DNA from: Cymbomonas tetramitiformis | Taxonomy: Eukaryota > Chlorophyta > Pyramimonadophyceae > Pyramimonadales > Pyramimonadaceae | Length of the DNA stretch: 64,000 nt | NCBI GenBank assembly: GCA_001247695.2 | Contig: LGRX02033502.1 | Coordinates: forward strand, 1-64,000 | Reading direction: 5' to 3' | In this document: positions 1 to 10,403 of the stretch, piece by piece | How the letters are laid out: each line of letters opens with the position of its first letter | Numbering within the stretch: position 1 is the first letter of the stretch | The notes under the pieces: generated by a model | The model's database searches: none | What the model was told of the DNA's origin: nothing | Seen by the model: only the letters and a program-made list of their open reading frames with translations | Translations under genes and position numbers: made by a program

Positions 1-184
1 TAAGGTATGTCTCCATGCTTTCCGTAGCATGTCTTTTGCAGTCATTGCTACTACAGTTAGTAGCAGTGCAACTTGTAGCGCGATTTGCACTTGCATAAAT
101 AGCGAGTATCGTGATATAGGTGCTTGTAGTTTTTAAGGTCCGACGATGCGAACTTTGTTTTAGATAGACAGTTCGCTCAAATGA

Positions 185-237
185 GGCTGGGAGGGCGTTA
201 GCCTTCGGCACGCCCTGGGGTGAAACCCAACCCAGCC
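185..237. other. Compact three-way-junction fold (possible structured RNA or DNA)
   Basis: An outer 7-bp stem GGCTGGG (185-191) pairs with CCCAGCC (231-237). It encloses hairpin AGGGCGT (192-198)/ACGCCCT (210-216), whose apical GCC-TTC-GGC extends the stem, and a small GGG/CCC hairpin (218-220/226-228). All stems are perfect. The region 1-604 otherwise shows no credible gene. This could be a structured part of a transposon or a ncRNA; I recognise no family. Confidence 0.35.
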
Positions 238-604
238 AATTTAAGGTACGCTCTTGTCCTTGTTTGAGCTTTTTATTGCATCGCACTTGGTTTTGTCTTT
301 CTTTTAATTAAGAGAGTCGGGTGTGTGTCGGGATAGTGACGGCAGGGAGCTTTTCACTTGTTCAACGACTCGATGAGGGATGGCCTTGCATAGTCAACAC
401 AGGTATATGCCTCGTGACAAGTTGCTCGAATAGTATGCAATTATGATTTTGCTAGACTAGTTTGCACTTAAATAAACTTGCTTTCAATTGTCCTGTCGGC
501 ACAATTTGCTGGTTAGTATTTCTTGCACAGTCACACGATTTTAGATTTTAATAAGAATCGTGTAAGGCATCAAACTGCATCTGTCCTTCACAAAAAAACC
601 TGAA

Positions 605-917
605 TGCCTAGGACAGCAACATCGCTCCTTGCCTTCACTGTAGGTAGAACCTAGAGTTCCTCAGTCTAAATATGCGATTCAGTGGGGAGGACACTGTTAT
701 CGTGCAATCCTTTGTGCCTGAACCAGCTCGCGGGAACCATTGCGATTGAACTGCTGTGCCTAGGACAACAACATCGCTCCTTGCCTTCACTGTAGGTAGA
801 ACCTAGAGTTCCTCAGTCTAAATATGCGATTCAGTGGGGAGGACACTGTTATTGTGCAATCCTTTGTGCCTGAACCAGCTCGCAGCTCGCGGTGGAACCA
901 TTGCGATTGAACTGCTG
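605..917. repeat. Tandem duplication, unit about 152-161 bp
   Basis: The segment starting TGCCTAGGACARCAACATCG occurs at 605-756 and again at 757-917. The copies are almost identical apart from a few substitutions and about 9 extra bases (a doubled AGCTCGC) in the second. There is no coding signal. It is followed by about 150 bases of T-rich sequence. Confidence 0.85.
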
Positions 918-1177
918 GGTAATAGTTAGGCGAACTGGGCCGGATTCCCTTTAGGTAATCCTTCCCCACTTAGAGTGGTGGTTTATTTTTTATTTTCTTT
1001 ATTTTCTTTTTATCAAACTGTTTTGTTTTAATGTATAGACTTATTTTAGCTATTGACTTTTAGTATTCTATAACGAATATCAACTGTAAGCTCGGTTTTC
1101 ACATAAGCTGTTTGCATATTTTATTTGGTCGGTGCAAATCCTGCAACCCTATGAGAAATATTTTATTTAGCATAGGT

Positions 1178-1463
1178 ATCAAAATATTACACCTCCTTTG
1201 TGGCGTTGCAAAAACGAACTCCCTTGGCCACACATTGGTGATTGCGCCATTGAAGGAACCATTGTGGTCACGCTTTCTACTCTTGTAGAAGAAGGCGCCT
1301 GCACCCTTGGTCTGCGGGTTTGTTTGGAGCGCCCTTGATCCGCGAGCAACAAGGTATTGGCCTTGTTGTGATGTATGGCATCTTGGGTTTGAGTAGGTCT
1401 GACACTCTTGTGTCTGTGACCACTTGTCTCCCGTGGCGCCACAAAGAGGTGTAATATTTTGAT
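1178..1463. mobile_element. MITE-like element, 286 bp, with 27-28-bp terminal inverted repeats
   Basis: The left end (1178-1205) begins ATCAAAATATTACACCTC. The right end (1437-1463) is its reverse complement with one base missing in the C-C-T run. The interior has no convincing ORF and carries a short inner inverted repeat around ACAAGGTATTGGCCTTGT. I see no clear target duplication in the flanks, so the superfamily is open. Short length, long TIRs and no coding capacity make it a non-autonomous DNA transposon. Confidence 0.6.
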
Positions 1464-1779
1464 GCAAAAATAATTTTCCACATATGTGCTCCCGTGTTTT
1501 AGATCTTTTAGGATATGTGTGATTACTATAAAAGTATGGTATGGTACTGCGCACTTTCTGGTCTTACATAAGATCAAGATAAGCATGTTATTTTTCACTA
1601 TGTTCTTTGAGGTTTTGGAACCAAGCCATTCTCACACAGCATGGGGTGTTGGGTATGGTAAGGCAGAAACTTCAAAGGAGCGGGACTGTGAAGAACGAAC
1701 GTGCATTAAGGTAATTGTATTCGCTCTCATAACCTCACAACCCACACTCCGGACCACTCACTAAAAATTCATTACTCAC

Positions 1780-2260
1780 TCTATTACGCATTCACTCAAC
1801 TCAACTCAGCTCAGCTCATCTTAGCTAAGCACTTAGCGCCAAACTCAACGCCAAAGTTGAGCTTAGCTTTTGAGCTCATATCAGCTAAGCGTGTCAGTTT
1901 CGCTCACGTCAGCGTGTCAGCTAAGCTCAACTCAGCTCAACTCAACTCAACTCACCTCAACTCACCTCAACTCTATGAGTGAAAACAACTCAGCTCAGCT
2001 TATCTTAGCTCAGCACTTAGCGCCAAACTCAACGCCTGAGTTGAGCTTAGCTTTTGAGCTCATATCAGCTAAGCGTGTCAGTTTCGCTCACGTCAGCGTG
2101 TCAGCTAAGCTCAACTCAGCTCAACTCAACTCAACTCAACTCAACTCACCTCAACTCTATGAGTGAAAACAACTCAGCTCAGCTTATCTTAGCTCAGCAC
2201 TTAGCGCCAAACTCAACGCCTGAGTTGAGCTTAGCTTTTGAGCTTAGCTTAGCTTAGCTT
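1780..2260. repeat. 184-bp tandem repeat built from TCAGCTCAACTC-like motifs
   Basis: Two nearly identical 184-bp units lie at 1871-2054 and 2055-2238, with a partial unit before (from about 1800) and a decayed tail after. Each unit is made of CTCAA/CTCAG/AGCTTAG micro-repeats. ORFs rich in Ser-Thr-Gln-Leu here are by-products of the repeat. Confidence 0.85.
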
Positions 2261-2439
2261 TTGAAAAAAAAACACACATATCCTATCACAGGCATAACAG
2301 TGGTATAGAGATACACATATATCCTACCACAGGCATAGCACACGCACAGAGAGGTACACGCGTATCCTAGCATAGGAATAACACAACAGGCACACACATA
2401 TACACACATATTCCAGTCTATGTTGTATTATCCCGTACC

Positions 2440-2690
2440 TGTAACTGTGTGTCAGCTCAACTCGGTTTGTCAGCTCCGCTTAGTTTAGCTTGTTAGCTTA
2501 TATCAGCTCAGCGTGTCAGCTTTGCTCCTGTCAGCGTGTCAACTAAGCTCAACTTAGCTCAACTTAGCTCAACTCGACTAAGCTCTGCTCAACTCGACTA
2601 AGCTCTGCTCAACTCGACTCAGCTTTGCCCAACTTTGCTGTTTGCTTTGCTTTGCTTCTCAGTTGAGCTCAGCATGTCAGCTTATGTGTG
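2440..2690. repeat. Degenerate CTCAACT/AGCTTAG simple-sequence tract
   Basis: This continues the compositional pattern of the 184-bp array, with AACTCGACTAAGCTCTGCTC repeated about three times and TTTGCT runs. Between the two tracts (2261-2440) there are repeats of ACACATATCCTA and ATCCTACCACAGGCATA. No gene is seen. Confidence 0.6.
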
Positions 2691-3225
2691 TTGAGCTTTA
2701 CCACGATTCGTTCCTCAGGATGGCCACTCAAAACATGGACGTGCGCTACTCGGAGACCAACAAGCAAGCATCACCTTCCCAAAAAGAAAAAAATGCGGAT
2801 AATAAGACAAAAAAATTCAGCACGAGCAATAGAAGAAAAGGGAAAGAAAACTCTAGAAGCCAGATGGCCAGTGGCCCAAGCTTGAAAGACTAGGCCGTCG
2901 AGTATGAAATAAATGAGAACTCGTGCACGAAGTCACAAGCTGTGGTAAGTACTTATTTACCCTTTGTTGTTTTTTGCGCATGAGTTCTTTTCAACTGCTA
3001 CTCACTGTGGCACTATCGCATGTGCAGACAGAGGTGCCAAACACCTTCAGCAAGGAGTATTCAAGAATGTTTACCCAAGTTAAAAGATGGAATACGACAC
3101 AATCGCGTGTGAAGCTTGCGCAACCAACCAAGTGGCTTGCAACTTTGACAAAAATACCCCAACACCAAAACGCTATAGGAGTGGGAAGTATAGATGAGAA
3201 AGAAGAAGAGTATAATAGCCAGTGA
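2690..3225 (+). pseudogene. Decayed two-exon ORF of unknown family
   Basis: A lysine-rich segment (about 2700-2944) is followed by a plausible 83-bp intron with GTAAGT donor at 2945 and TGTGCAG acceptor ending at 3027. A second segment contains TEVPNTFSKEYSRMFTQVKR and ends at 3225. The first exon's best frame has an in-frame stop shortly before the donor and needs a frame change, so the gene is probably broken. The basic, helix-rich composition would suit a transposon DNA-binding region, but I recognise no named domain. No function is assigned. Confidence 0.3.
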
Positions 3226-3449
3226 TACCATCTTAGTGGAGACCGTATGAACATATGCAAATGAAGTAGCTTGTGTACTCAAAGGTGTATCTATTTATGT
3301 GGATTTGTTGATTTTTTTCTTTTTGAATTTGCCTCCTGCTTTCTAGCCTTGTGAAAGTCTACCTTTTTTTTAATGTGCGGTTCATGGTACTTGCCTTGAA
3401 TGCTTGAATCGACCCTTGGACTTATCATGAGTGTCCCCCCATCGATTCA

Positions 3450-3545
3450 GGATCGTTCCAGTACTTGGAGCGTTCCAGGATCGTTCCCGTACCTGGAGCG
3501 TTCCAGGATCGTTCCCGTACCCGGGGCGTTCCAGGATCGATCCCG
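3450..3545. repeat. 28-bp minisatellite (about 3.5 copies)
   Basis: The unit GATCGTTCCCGTACCTGGAG followed by CGTTCCAG is repeated three times and then decays. It is followed by GGGATCGATCCC palindromes. It is not coding. Confidence 0.8.
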
Positions 3546-4127
3546 TAAGAAACTTCCCTCCCGGGATCGATCCCGTTCCGGATCACGAAAAGAACGATCC
3601 CGGATCGCCTCGCCATTTTCCAGATGTATTCATGCAAGCATCACGGAACAGGGTTTCTCGAACCTGGATAGAAGCATACATAGTGAGAAGTGCATTTATC
3701 GATGAATAGAAACTTAGGTCAAGATACAATCGTCATCTGTGCTGTTTCAATACTTTATTTGCAACAGTCTCAAGTAGAGTGTTTGTGTCGTGAAGCTTCG
3801 TATGTGATGCTCACTTTTAGGGTTCCTGACTTGTGGCACAGTGAACAACATCTGGTTACGCGCATGCTTGCAAGCATACACTTTATTCAGTTTTTCTCAT
3901 CGACCTTGCCTATAACGCTATAAGTGATATATTACACAACTCTGACTATTCTAAGCCTATGTGCAGTGCTTTCTTGCGTGTGTAACGATATAGCTAAAGG
4001 ATATGCGTGTATTACTATATACTACGATAACCCCGGTTGTGTTCCTATGATAGATGTAAAGATTGCTCAAATTTGCAATATCAACCTGCTCCATTTGGCT
4101 GTGTAACCCACCCCCAAGCTTAGGAAA
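3546..4127. other. No gene seen
   Basis: AT-richer sequence up to the gypsy insertion site. It has only short random ORFs and no splice-consistent gene. Confidence 0.5.
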
Positions 4128-4132
4128 CAAAA

Positions 4133-5456
4133 TGTGCCAGGGAACAATAGCCCGGCCAAGCCATTCGATTGGCATATTGTATTTATGCATACTGGGGCAG
4201 TGAGATGGCAATGGGCTCGGAAGGGGACTCCCGAGCCATTGACTTCGTACTATGGGGAGCGAAAGCCTGGACTTGATTATAGCTGGCAGCATATTATCGT
4301 ACACCCTTCTGGTGCGCTACGCCGCTGGGAGCGTAATAGGGGCGGCGGCTGGTTTCTAGAAGACGCCACTCAGTTGAAGGCGCCGGTAGCGCCATTCTCA
4401 TTACCGATTAGCCGCGTTGGGATCGCGTACTGGAATCCGACGATTGTGATTGACGATGACGAATATCATGGAATTCCCTACCAGGGGCGTAAGCCTACAC
4501 ACTCAGCGTCTACGAACAGTGAAGATTCGGGTACAGGCGCTGTGTCCTGGAGTAAGGAGAAGTTACCAGATTCTGATGACAATGATGACGCAGGTGTCAC
4601 TAACAGTAAGGAGAAGCTACCAGATTCGGATGACAAAGATGACGCGGGTGTCATACATGACATGGACACTGCCAGTCCGAAATGGGAGCCAACTTCGCCT
4701 GAATATGATGACACCGAGGATGACGTCAGCGAGTTCGATGACTTGGTAGCTGACGATGCTGAAGAACAAGCTGAAGCTCGAAGGTTGAAGAGACTGGGAC
4801 TGCAATTGATCATGGATGAGAAGGGTGAACTTCACTGGGTACCAAAGGGCACCTCCCCGACCTCACCTGTTCAGCCCGATGATCAGCCTATTACCGAGCA
4901 GAAGTCTGAGGCCATATCTGAGGATGCCCCAGCCTCTGTGGTGGAGACTGTTCATGCACCACCGAAGAAACCTTATGGGTCAGATACTGGATTGACTTCA
5001 ATGGGTGAGAATAAGGCTGGGGTGTCTGAAGAGACGAAGAGGCAACCTAGGAAATATCCGAGATGTTGGACACATGAGTATATAACTCAATTGAAGTATT
5101 CCATAAGAAGTGACAGTGATGAAGAAGAAGGGCTTGACGTGGCTCCTCGTAGGAAGAAAGCAAAGATCAGCAAGGGACAATGAAATCAACTGTCTTGATT
5201 AGGATTGTCCAAATGCAGATTCTCTGATTAGGATTTGTATAGGTGGCAGATGATGATATGCCAGCCGACATGGGACAGATCGATTAGAGAATATGAACTG
5301 CGCGCCTTGAAAGTATAAGACTTGAATATTGCCCATTTGGAGGCTGTTCTAACTTGAAGTAACTATTTGGAGGAGCTGTTGCTCAACCTGTTAATTTACT
5401 GGTCAATCTTTCCTGCCATAAAGATATTGCAATTGCTTGAATTGTAGCCTTGTTCA
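4133..5456 (+). repeat. 5' LTR of gypsy copy 1
   Basis: 1324 bp, TG...CA, direct repeat of 18079-19401. A TATA-like GTATAAGA lies at about 5313-5320, after the LTR ORF. The ORF therefore sits in what would be U3, and R-U5 would be the last ~130 bases. No LTR-internal promoter has been tested. Confidence 0.93.
4185..5183 (+). CDS. LTR-encoded acidic protein (5' LTR copy)
   Basis: 332 codons from the first ATG (4185) to TGA (5181-5183); the frame is open back to the LTR start. The N-terminal ~100 residues are globular and Trp-rich (for example HTGAVRWQWARKG and GALRRWERN). The middle is strongly acidic and holds an imperfect duplication of KEKLPDSDDNDDAGV. The C-terminus is basic, with PRRKKAKISKGQ resembling a nuclear localisation signal. 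I recognise no family. LTRs rarely contain long ORFs. Because it lies in U3, mRNA for it would most simply come from the 3' LTR copy or from flanking transcription. A nuclear, chromatin- or transcription-related role is only an inference from composition. Confidence 0.7.
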   Translation: MHTGAVRWQWARKGTPEPLTSYYGERKPGLDYSWQHIIVHPSGALRRWERNRGGGWFLEDATQLKAPVAPFSLPISRVGIAYWNPTIVIDDDEYHGIPYQGRKPTHSASTNSEDSGTGAVSWSKEKLPDSDDNDDAGVTNSKEKLPDSDDKDDAGVIHDMDTASPKWEPTSPEYDDTEDDVSEFDDLVADDAEEQAEARRLKRLGLQLIMDEKGELHWVPKGTSPTSPVQPDDQPITEQKSEAISEDAPASVVETVHAPPKKPYGSDTGLTSMGENKAGVSEETKRQPRKYPRCWTHEYITQLKYSIRSDSDEEEGLDVAPRRKKAKISKGQ

Positions 5457-6314
5457 ACTGTTTATCTAGAACATTGCAATTTTGTACACTGCAAAATTGC
5501 CGACTACGGACCTGTGCCCCAAGATTGAAGCAAGATTTACCTCTGACTGACCCTTGAGCTCAGGCTCGGATACAGTCACGTGCTCAAGAAGTCTTCACTT
5601 GGAAGTGGTATTGCTCTGCGCCCTTTTTGCCCCCTGACTTTCACCCTGCATGCAAACAGGCGATTTTTCAAAACTGTTATGCTGCAAAGTGGTCAGAAAG
5701 TGGGAAAAGAAGCCGCCAGCAACTCAGATTTACCGGGATTAACAGCCAGATTGACCCGAACGGAGAGTGAAAAGTGGATCAGTGGCAGATTGAGAAAAAG
5801 AGGACCTCGGAGACCGTTTTAACGTAGGCACAAAAATTCTAGACGTTTCTTGATAGTTTTTGTCGTTTGGAACCTGGCCCCGAGACCTGGGTCCTCATAG
5901 ATCGCTACATTTTAAATTCGGATGGCCAACCGGCACGGCAGAGCAAAAATTAGACCAATTTGAGCCCAGCAGACTACATAGAAGGAAACGGGAGCCCAGA
6001 AGGATAGTTTTCCATTTTTTTTATATCCTTTGAAGGAAAAAAATAGTCTCCAATACTGGGTCCTGGCCAATTAGTCTGGATTGCTCCGGGATGGCCGCCA
6101 AGAAGAAATTAGCCAAACTGCCGATCGACACTCCATTTTTGAAATTTGGCCACCAAAACTTGCATTTCACTCTGGAAAGCATATTTCGTTATTCACCACG
6201 ACTTCCACTGCTACAAGGAAATATTTTTCTGAGTGTTCTGGGGGGATTTGCCAAATTGGACAGATTTGACTTCCCCAACGGTCAGATTTGCACTTTGTCA
6301 CTCTTAATTTCGAC
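5457..6314 (+). other. Gypsy copy 1 leader (858 bp) with hairpin, no clear tRNA primer site
   Basis: The base run after the LTR (ACTGTTTATCTAGAAC) lacks the TGG that starts most tRNA-complementary primer-binding sites. A 9-bp hairpin GCAATTTTG/CAAAATTGC lies at 5476-5484/5492-5500. Several upstream ATG ORFs occur; the longest (6091-6318, 75 codons) overlaps the Gag start in another frame. They may be chance or regulatory. Confidence 0.5.
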
Positions 6315-9300
6315 ATGATGCAAAACGCTAACACGGGACGCTCACCTCCAACGTCGCCTACGTCGACTCCTCGGCGTACAAGGGGACGACAGGCCAGCCA
6401 GCGCAGCACGAGAGGTGCTGCCGCCACTGGGACCACTGGCAAGGGGGCGAAGGGCACCTACAAGGCGCCCTCTCCGGGTCAGCCGCCACCGGCTGCGACA
6501 GCAGCAGGTGCGCCAAGCTTCCAGATTCCCAAGAAGAAGTCGACCCTGTCAGCTGATGCTACTGAGTTTAACAGCGTGACTCCTCTGGCTCTGGACTCTG
6601 GAACCGCTTGTGTGACACCTTCCCTGGAGGAGGCTGTAACGGTACCTAAACCGCACCCTAATCCGCCCCTGCGTCATGCAAGAGCGGCGTCACCAAGGGT
6701 GCTGACTGTTGACACCCCTGGTGCAGGGCGAAACATGAGGGCGACTCCCCAGCGGTATGTCAACTTGACCTCTCCTTCCCCTGGCATCCTGCGATTGCCA
6801 GGAAGCCGCGACCTGAGCCCTCCAGCTCCGCGCCAGCGAAGCCCGCTTCGGACTCGAGACCGGACCCCGCCACCGCCGCGCCGCAGGAGCCCACCACGGA
6901 CGCGCGACATGAGTCCTCCAGCTCCAAGACCGCGAAGTCCTTTGAACCCCTACAGGACTCCACACACTTGGTCTGGAGCTACGGTGATGACCTCCCCGCA
7001 CGGCCAGCTGCCCACGCCATTCAGCGAGAACGCGCTTCAGGCTGAGTCCGCGGGAGCAGCCTCTGTGGGACAACCTCTACCGGCTGACCGACCACCTCGC
7101 GACCCGATCGCCGTGCGCGAAATGACCGAGGTCAAAATTGCAGCATGTGAGCAGGACATGCAGAATGAGGCGAATGAGCAGAAACCAGGACTTCGTCAAT
7201 TTCCTTCCCGCTCTGATGTGGCCAACTGGCGAAAGCGCCAGCAGCCGGGTGAGAATCTCGCCTGGACTCCGCGCCCTAACCAAGGGGGTGTGGGGGCAGC
7301 GGGGAGGTCAGAGGACACGCACCAAAGCATGGCTGGCGAACTCATGGCACACTCAATGCATCCAACTCCCTCCTCAACAAGCAACGGGGAGGTGGGGGCA
7401 GCGGGGAGGACAGGTGGCTCCGGCTTGACAGGTGGCCCACGCCACATAAGCATAGCATGTTCTGAGCATTCGCTGACCTCACCGATTACCGATACCGTTA
7501 CAGAACCTAAGGTGATCGGTGACTCTATGGCAAGGTTATCGGTGACTTTCGAGTCCGAAATAGACAGCGAGGCAACTTCACTGACGCCCTCACTGACTCA
7601 GGCGACTACGGAGGCGGCTACGGTTACGGATATGCTCGAGTCCCTGTTGAACTGCGAGTCCAGTCCTTTGACTACCTCGCTGACCTCAACAACTACGGAT
7701 ATGCCCGAGTCCCTGTTGAACCGCGAGTCCAGACCTTTGACTACCTCGCTGACCTCAACAACTACGGATATGCCCGAGTCCCTGTTGAACCGCGAGTCCA
7801 GACCTTTGACTACCTCGCTGACCTCAACAACTACGGAGCAGCCAGTCAGCTCAGTCAGTTACGCAGACCTCGCACTCAGGCGTAGCATTGGACTCGCAGC
7901 CTACCAGCCGCATCTTAACCGCAACCTACCAGTCATCGACCCCCCTTCTCAAGCAGATGTCCTCAGCAGAATTCCAGTCAGAAACTTACCTCTGAACTCA
8001 GACTCAGTGAACCAGCTTTCTCGCCGGGAGAGGCGCCATCAGAGATGGGAACAGAACCAGCAGCGCCTGGCAGAACAGCGCAGAGCACTCTTCTCTGACC
8101 CCGCCTCAGCCAGAACGCCCTCAGATGCCTCTGTCCCCGCACTGAACTCTCAGCATCAATCCCTAATGCAGAATCAGATGATGTTAGAGGTATCAGAGTA
8201 CATGCAAAATCTGCATCAGCAAGTGCTCCAACACTATCCACATCTGACTTCAGTTCTACCAGCAGTGGGCGCTCCACCTATGACGCCCTACCAGCACACC
8301 TTAGGATGGGCGAGCGGTTTACCAGGTGCACCGGCGCCAGCAGCTGGATCAGGTCCCTGGCTGGTACCAGCACCGGCTCAACCGGTTCCCGCACCGGCTC
8401 AACCGGCTCCAGCACCGGCCCAGCCGGCTCCGGCACCGGCTCATCCGGCGCCGGCACCATTTCAGCCAGATCCACCGGCTACCGGCTCATCGCCCTCTGA
8501 CTCCGCTGAGCCTGATCAACCGTCACCAGGAAACTCGCCCCCGCCTTCAGACAATGGTGAACCACGACACCGGCGTCTAGACGTGTTGTTATGGACTTTA
8601 GAAGGAGCCTCCTTCTGGTTGAGAAATCACCTGTCCTCTTCCTCCGCAGTTACTGTCAGCCACGGCGCTGAGGCACAATACTCTTACCGACTGCCAACCA
8701 TGCCTGGAAGCGCCAGTCACTTCATAACCGATACCAATCGGATTTGGATGACTATGCGGCACATCGGAGTGGACATCCAAGACCTGGCGCAGCATGGGTC
8801 AGTGCATACTCCTGTGCGCCTGACTGAGATTGAGGACAGTGACGCTTTCACTCTGGAAGTGGAGAAAACGCAAGTGGATGAAGCGCGGCGTTGCGCGGAA
8901 AGCCGTACTGGAACTCAGCAGAGACGCCTGCCCTTGTACTCATGGGTAACCATCGCGGAAAATGCCTTAGAGTCCGAGCTGACAGAATTTGACCCCCTGG
9001 GACTCCAAATCTGGGCAGCATTTTCATCTTCCGAGGCGTACTTGTTTAGAGGAATGGCGGCTGGCAACCAACCAACTCCCGCCACAGTCCCGGCTAGACT
9101 GGGCGTCAATCGGTTTCCCTCTGGTGTTCCCAGCGCAGCAGAGTACAGATCGCCTGGAAATTCCTTGCCAGCGGCCCCGGGACTCCTGCCAGTAGACCAG
9201 CGCCTTTCTCAATTCCCAGGGCACCACGATCTTATGGGAGCGGCTTCCCCAAGTGATGTCTACCGAGAATCCAAGACAGTGGCTGATGTGCTCAAGCTGA

Positions 9301-10403
9301 TCAGAGACATTCCTATGTACCCCTCCTCCGCTGACCTAATCACCACTGACGCAGATATTGCCGCGCTTCCACCTTTTTCTGAAGCGCTGGTCAATTTTCT
9401 GTCAATGGGCGTAGTCACCTTCGCCCTGGGTCGCATGAGTGCTTATCGCCTAGACCTAACCATGATCACCATGCCGGAGATCTTGAAGGAAGTGGCTCAA
9501 CGCAAACTACAGCCGCGATCCCTAACTTTTCTCAAGCAAGGTGGGATGATGAACTCGGAGGCCTGGAACCGGCGTTACGCCACTTTGGCGCCTTTCCTGG
9601 CCGACGTAGCCAGGAGCGTACTGGATGACATCGCGCTGGTAGGACTAGCGGGGACAGTGATGCGCATGGCGCAGCGACGAGAAGAGACTGCGCGTTTGTT
9701 CGCTACTCGTCTGGTATCCTGGCACGAGGTAGTCCAGTTATTGGCAGACGCCATGCCCAACTGCCACGCCATCAGCCAACAGCAGCTATTATATCAGTTC
9801 TGGTCTGGACTGCGACTGAAGCAAGCTGTCATGGATCGCCTTATTGAAGATCGGTTGGATCTGCAAAGTCCAGCGGATTGGGAAAGCAATCATCCCGGAT
9901 CCACCGCGCTGCAGCATATCATCACTGTGGCCACCAAATTGGAGCGCAGTGAAGCTCTGACCGCAGCACGAACCTCTCCCGTCTCAGCACCTGCGAACCG
10001 AAGTCCTGCCTGGAGGAATGGTCGCTCGTCCTCCAGACTTAACGCCGTGCAGGACGCTGGGGAGGAAGATGCTACTGACCCCGACCCCGCCGACCTCAGG
10101 GTGCAGCACGCCGTGCCGCCCAGCCCGGCGGGATTGACCAGGCCGCCACGCCGATGTTACGTCTGCAACTCTGACTCCCATTTATGGGCTAACTGTCCCG
10201 ACGAGGCCAAGAAACGAGCCTGGATTGCTGACGCCCCAGCTCGGTTGGCACGCCGCCGCGCTGCAAATGAATCTCATATCGCAGCGCTGGAAACAGAATG
10301 GGAGGATTTGGAAGAGGAAGCGGAAGCGCTGGAGTATTTTCAGAACGAGGAATCGGCCGCAGCGTCCTCCTCGGGTCAGCAATCTGCGGAAGAGGAGGAC
10401 TGA
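6315..10403 (+). CDS. gag: Gag polyprotein of gypsy copy 1
   Basis: 1362 codons from ATG at 6315, ending TGA at 10401-10403. The N-terminal ~500 residues are Pro/Ser/Arg-rich and disordered. They include three 23-residue repeats (7629-7835, DMPESLLNRESRPLTTSLTS-type). A Pro-Ala-rich stretch (about 8370-8470) precedes the conserved capsid-like region. Near the C-terminus is one retroviral zinc knuckle, CYVCNSDSHLWANC (CX2CX4HX4C, about 10155-10196), followed by an acidic coiled tail. It would form the particle and bind element RNA. The length is unusually large for a gypsy Gag because of the disordered N-terminus. Pol follows in other frames. Confidence 0.88.
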   Translation: MMQNANTGRSPPTSPTSTPRRTRGRQASQRSTRGAAATGTTGKGAKGTYKAPSPGQPPPAATAAGAPSFQIPKKKSTLSADATEFNSVTPLALDSGTACVTPSLEEAVTVPKPHPNPPLRHARAASPRVLTVDTPGAGRNMRATPQRYVNLTSPSPGILRLPGSRDLSPPAPRQRSPLRTRDRTPPPPRRRSPPRTRDMSPPAPRPRSPLNPYRTPHTWSGATVMTSPHGQLPTPFSENALQAESAGAASVGQPLPADRPPRDPIAVREMTEVKIAACEQDMQNEANEQKPGLRQFPSRSDVANWRKRQQPGENLAWTPRPNQGGVGAAGRSEDTHQSMAGELMAHSMHPTPSSTSNGEVGAAGRTGGSGLTGGPRHISIACSEHSLTSPITDTVTEPKVIGDSMARLSVTFESEIDSEATSLTPSLTQATTEAATVTDMLESLLNCESSPLTTSLTSTTTDMPESLLNRESRPLTTSLTSTTTDMPESLLNRESRPLTTSLTSTTTEQPVSSVSYADLALRRSIGLAAYQPHLNRNLPVIDPPSQADVLSRIPVRNLPLNSDSVNQLSRRERRHQRWEQNQQRLAEQRRALFSDPASARTPSDASVPALNSQHQSLMQNQMMLEVSEYMQNLHQQVLQHYPHLTSVLPAVGAPPMTPYQHTLGWASGLPGAPAPAAGSGPWLVPAPAQPVPAPAQPAPAPAQPAPAPAHPAPAPFQPDPPATGSSPSDSAEPDQPSPGNSPPPSDNGEPRHRRLDVLLWTLEGASFWLRNHLSSSSAVTVSHGAEAQYSYRLPTMPGSASHFITDTNRIWMTMRHIGVDIQDLAQHGSVHTPVRLTEIEDSDAFTLEVEKTQVDEARRCAESRTGTQQRRLPLYSWVTIAENALESELTEFDPLGLQIWAAFSSSEAYLFRGMAAGNQPTPATVPARLGVNRFPSGVPSAAEYRSPGNSLPAAPGLLPVDQRLSQFPGHHDLMGAASPSDVYRESKTVADVLKLIRDIPMYPSSADLITTDADIAALPPFSEALVNFLSMGVVTFALGRMSAYRLDLTMITMPEILKEVAQRKLQPRSLTFLKQGGMMNSEAWNRRYATLAPFLADVARSVLDDIALVGLAGTVMRMAQRREETARLFATRLVSWHEVVQLLADAMPNCHAISQQQLLYQFWSGLRLKQAVMDRLIEDRLDLQSPADWESNHPGSTALQHIITVATKLERSEALTAARTSPVSAPANRSPAWRNGRSSSRLNAVQDAGEEDATDPDPADLRVQHAVPPSPAGLTRPPRRCYVCNSDSHLWANCPDEAKKRAWIADAPARLARRRAANESHIAALETEWEDLEEEAEALEYFQNEESAAASSSGQQSAEEED

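Noticed and set aside
1870..2257. Ser/Thr/Gln/Leu-rich ORFs of 67-98 codons
   Set aside because: They are translations of the 184-bp tandem repeat.
4478..4813. Ser-rich minus-strand ORF in the LTR (repeated at 18424-18759)
   Set aside because: It is antisense to the Asp/Glu-rich part of the LTR ORF and a composition by-product.
6674..7453. Several minus-strand ORFs under Gag
   Set aside because: Shadow frames of a GC-rich, Pro/Arg-rich coding region.
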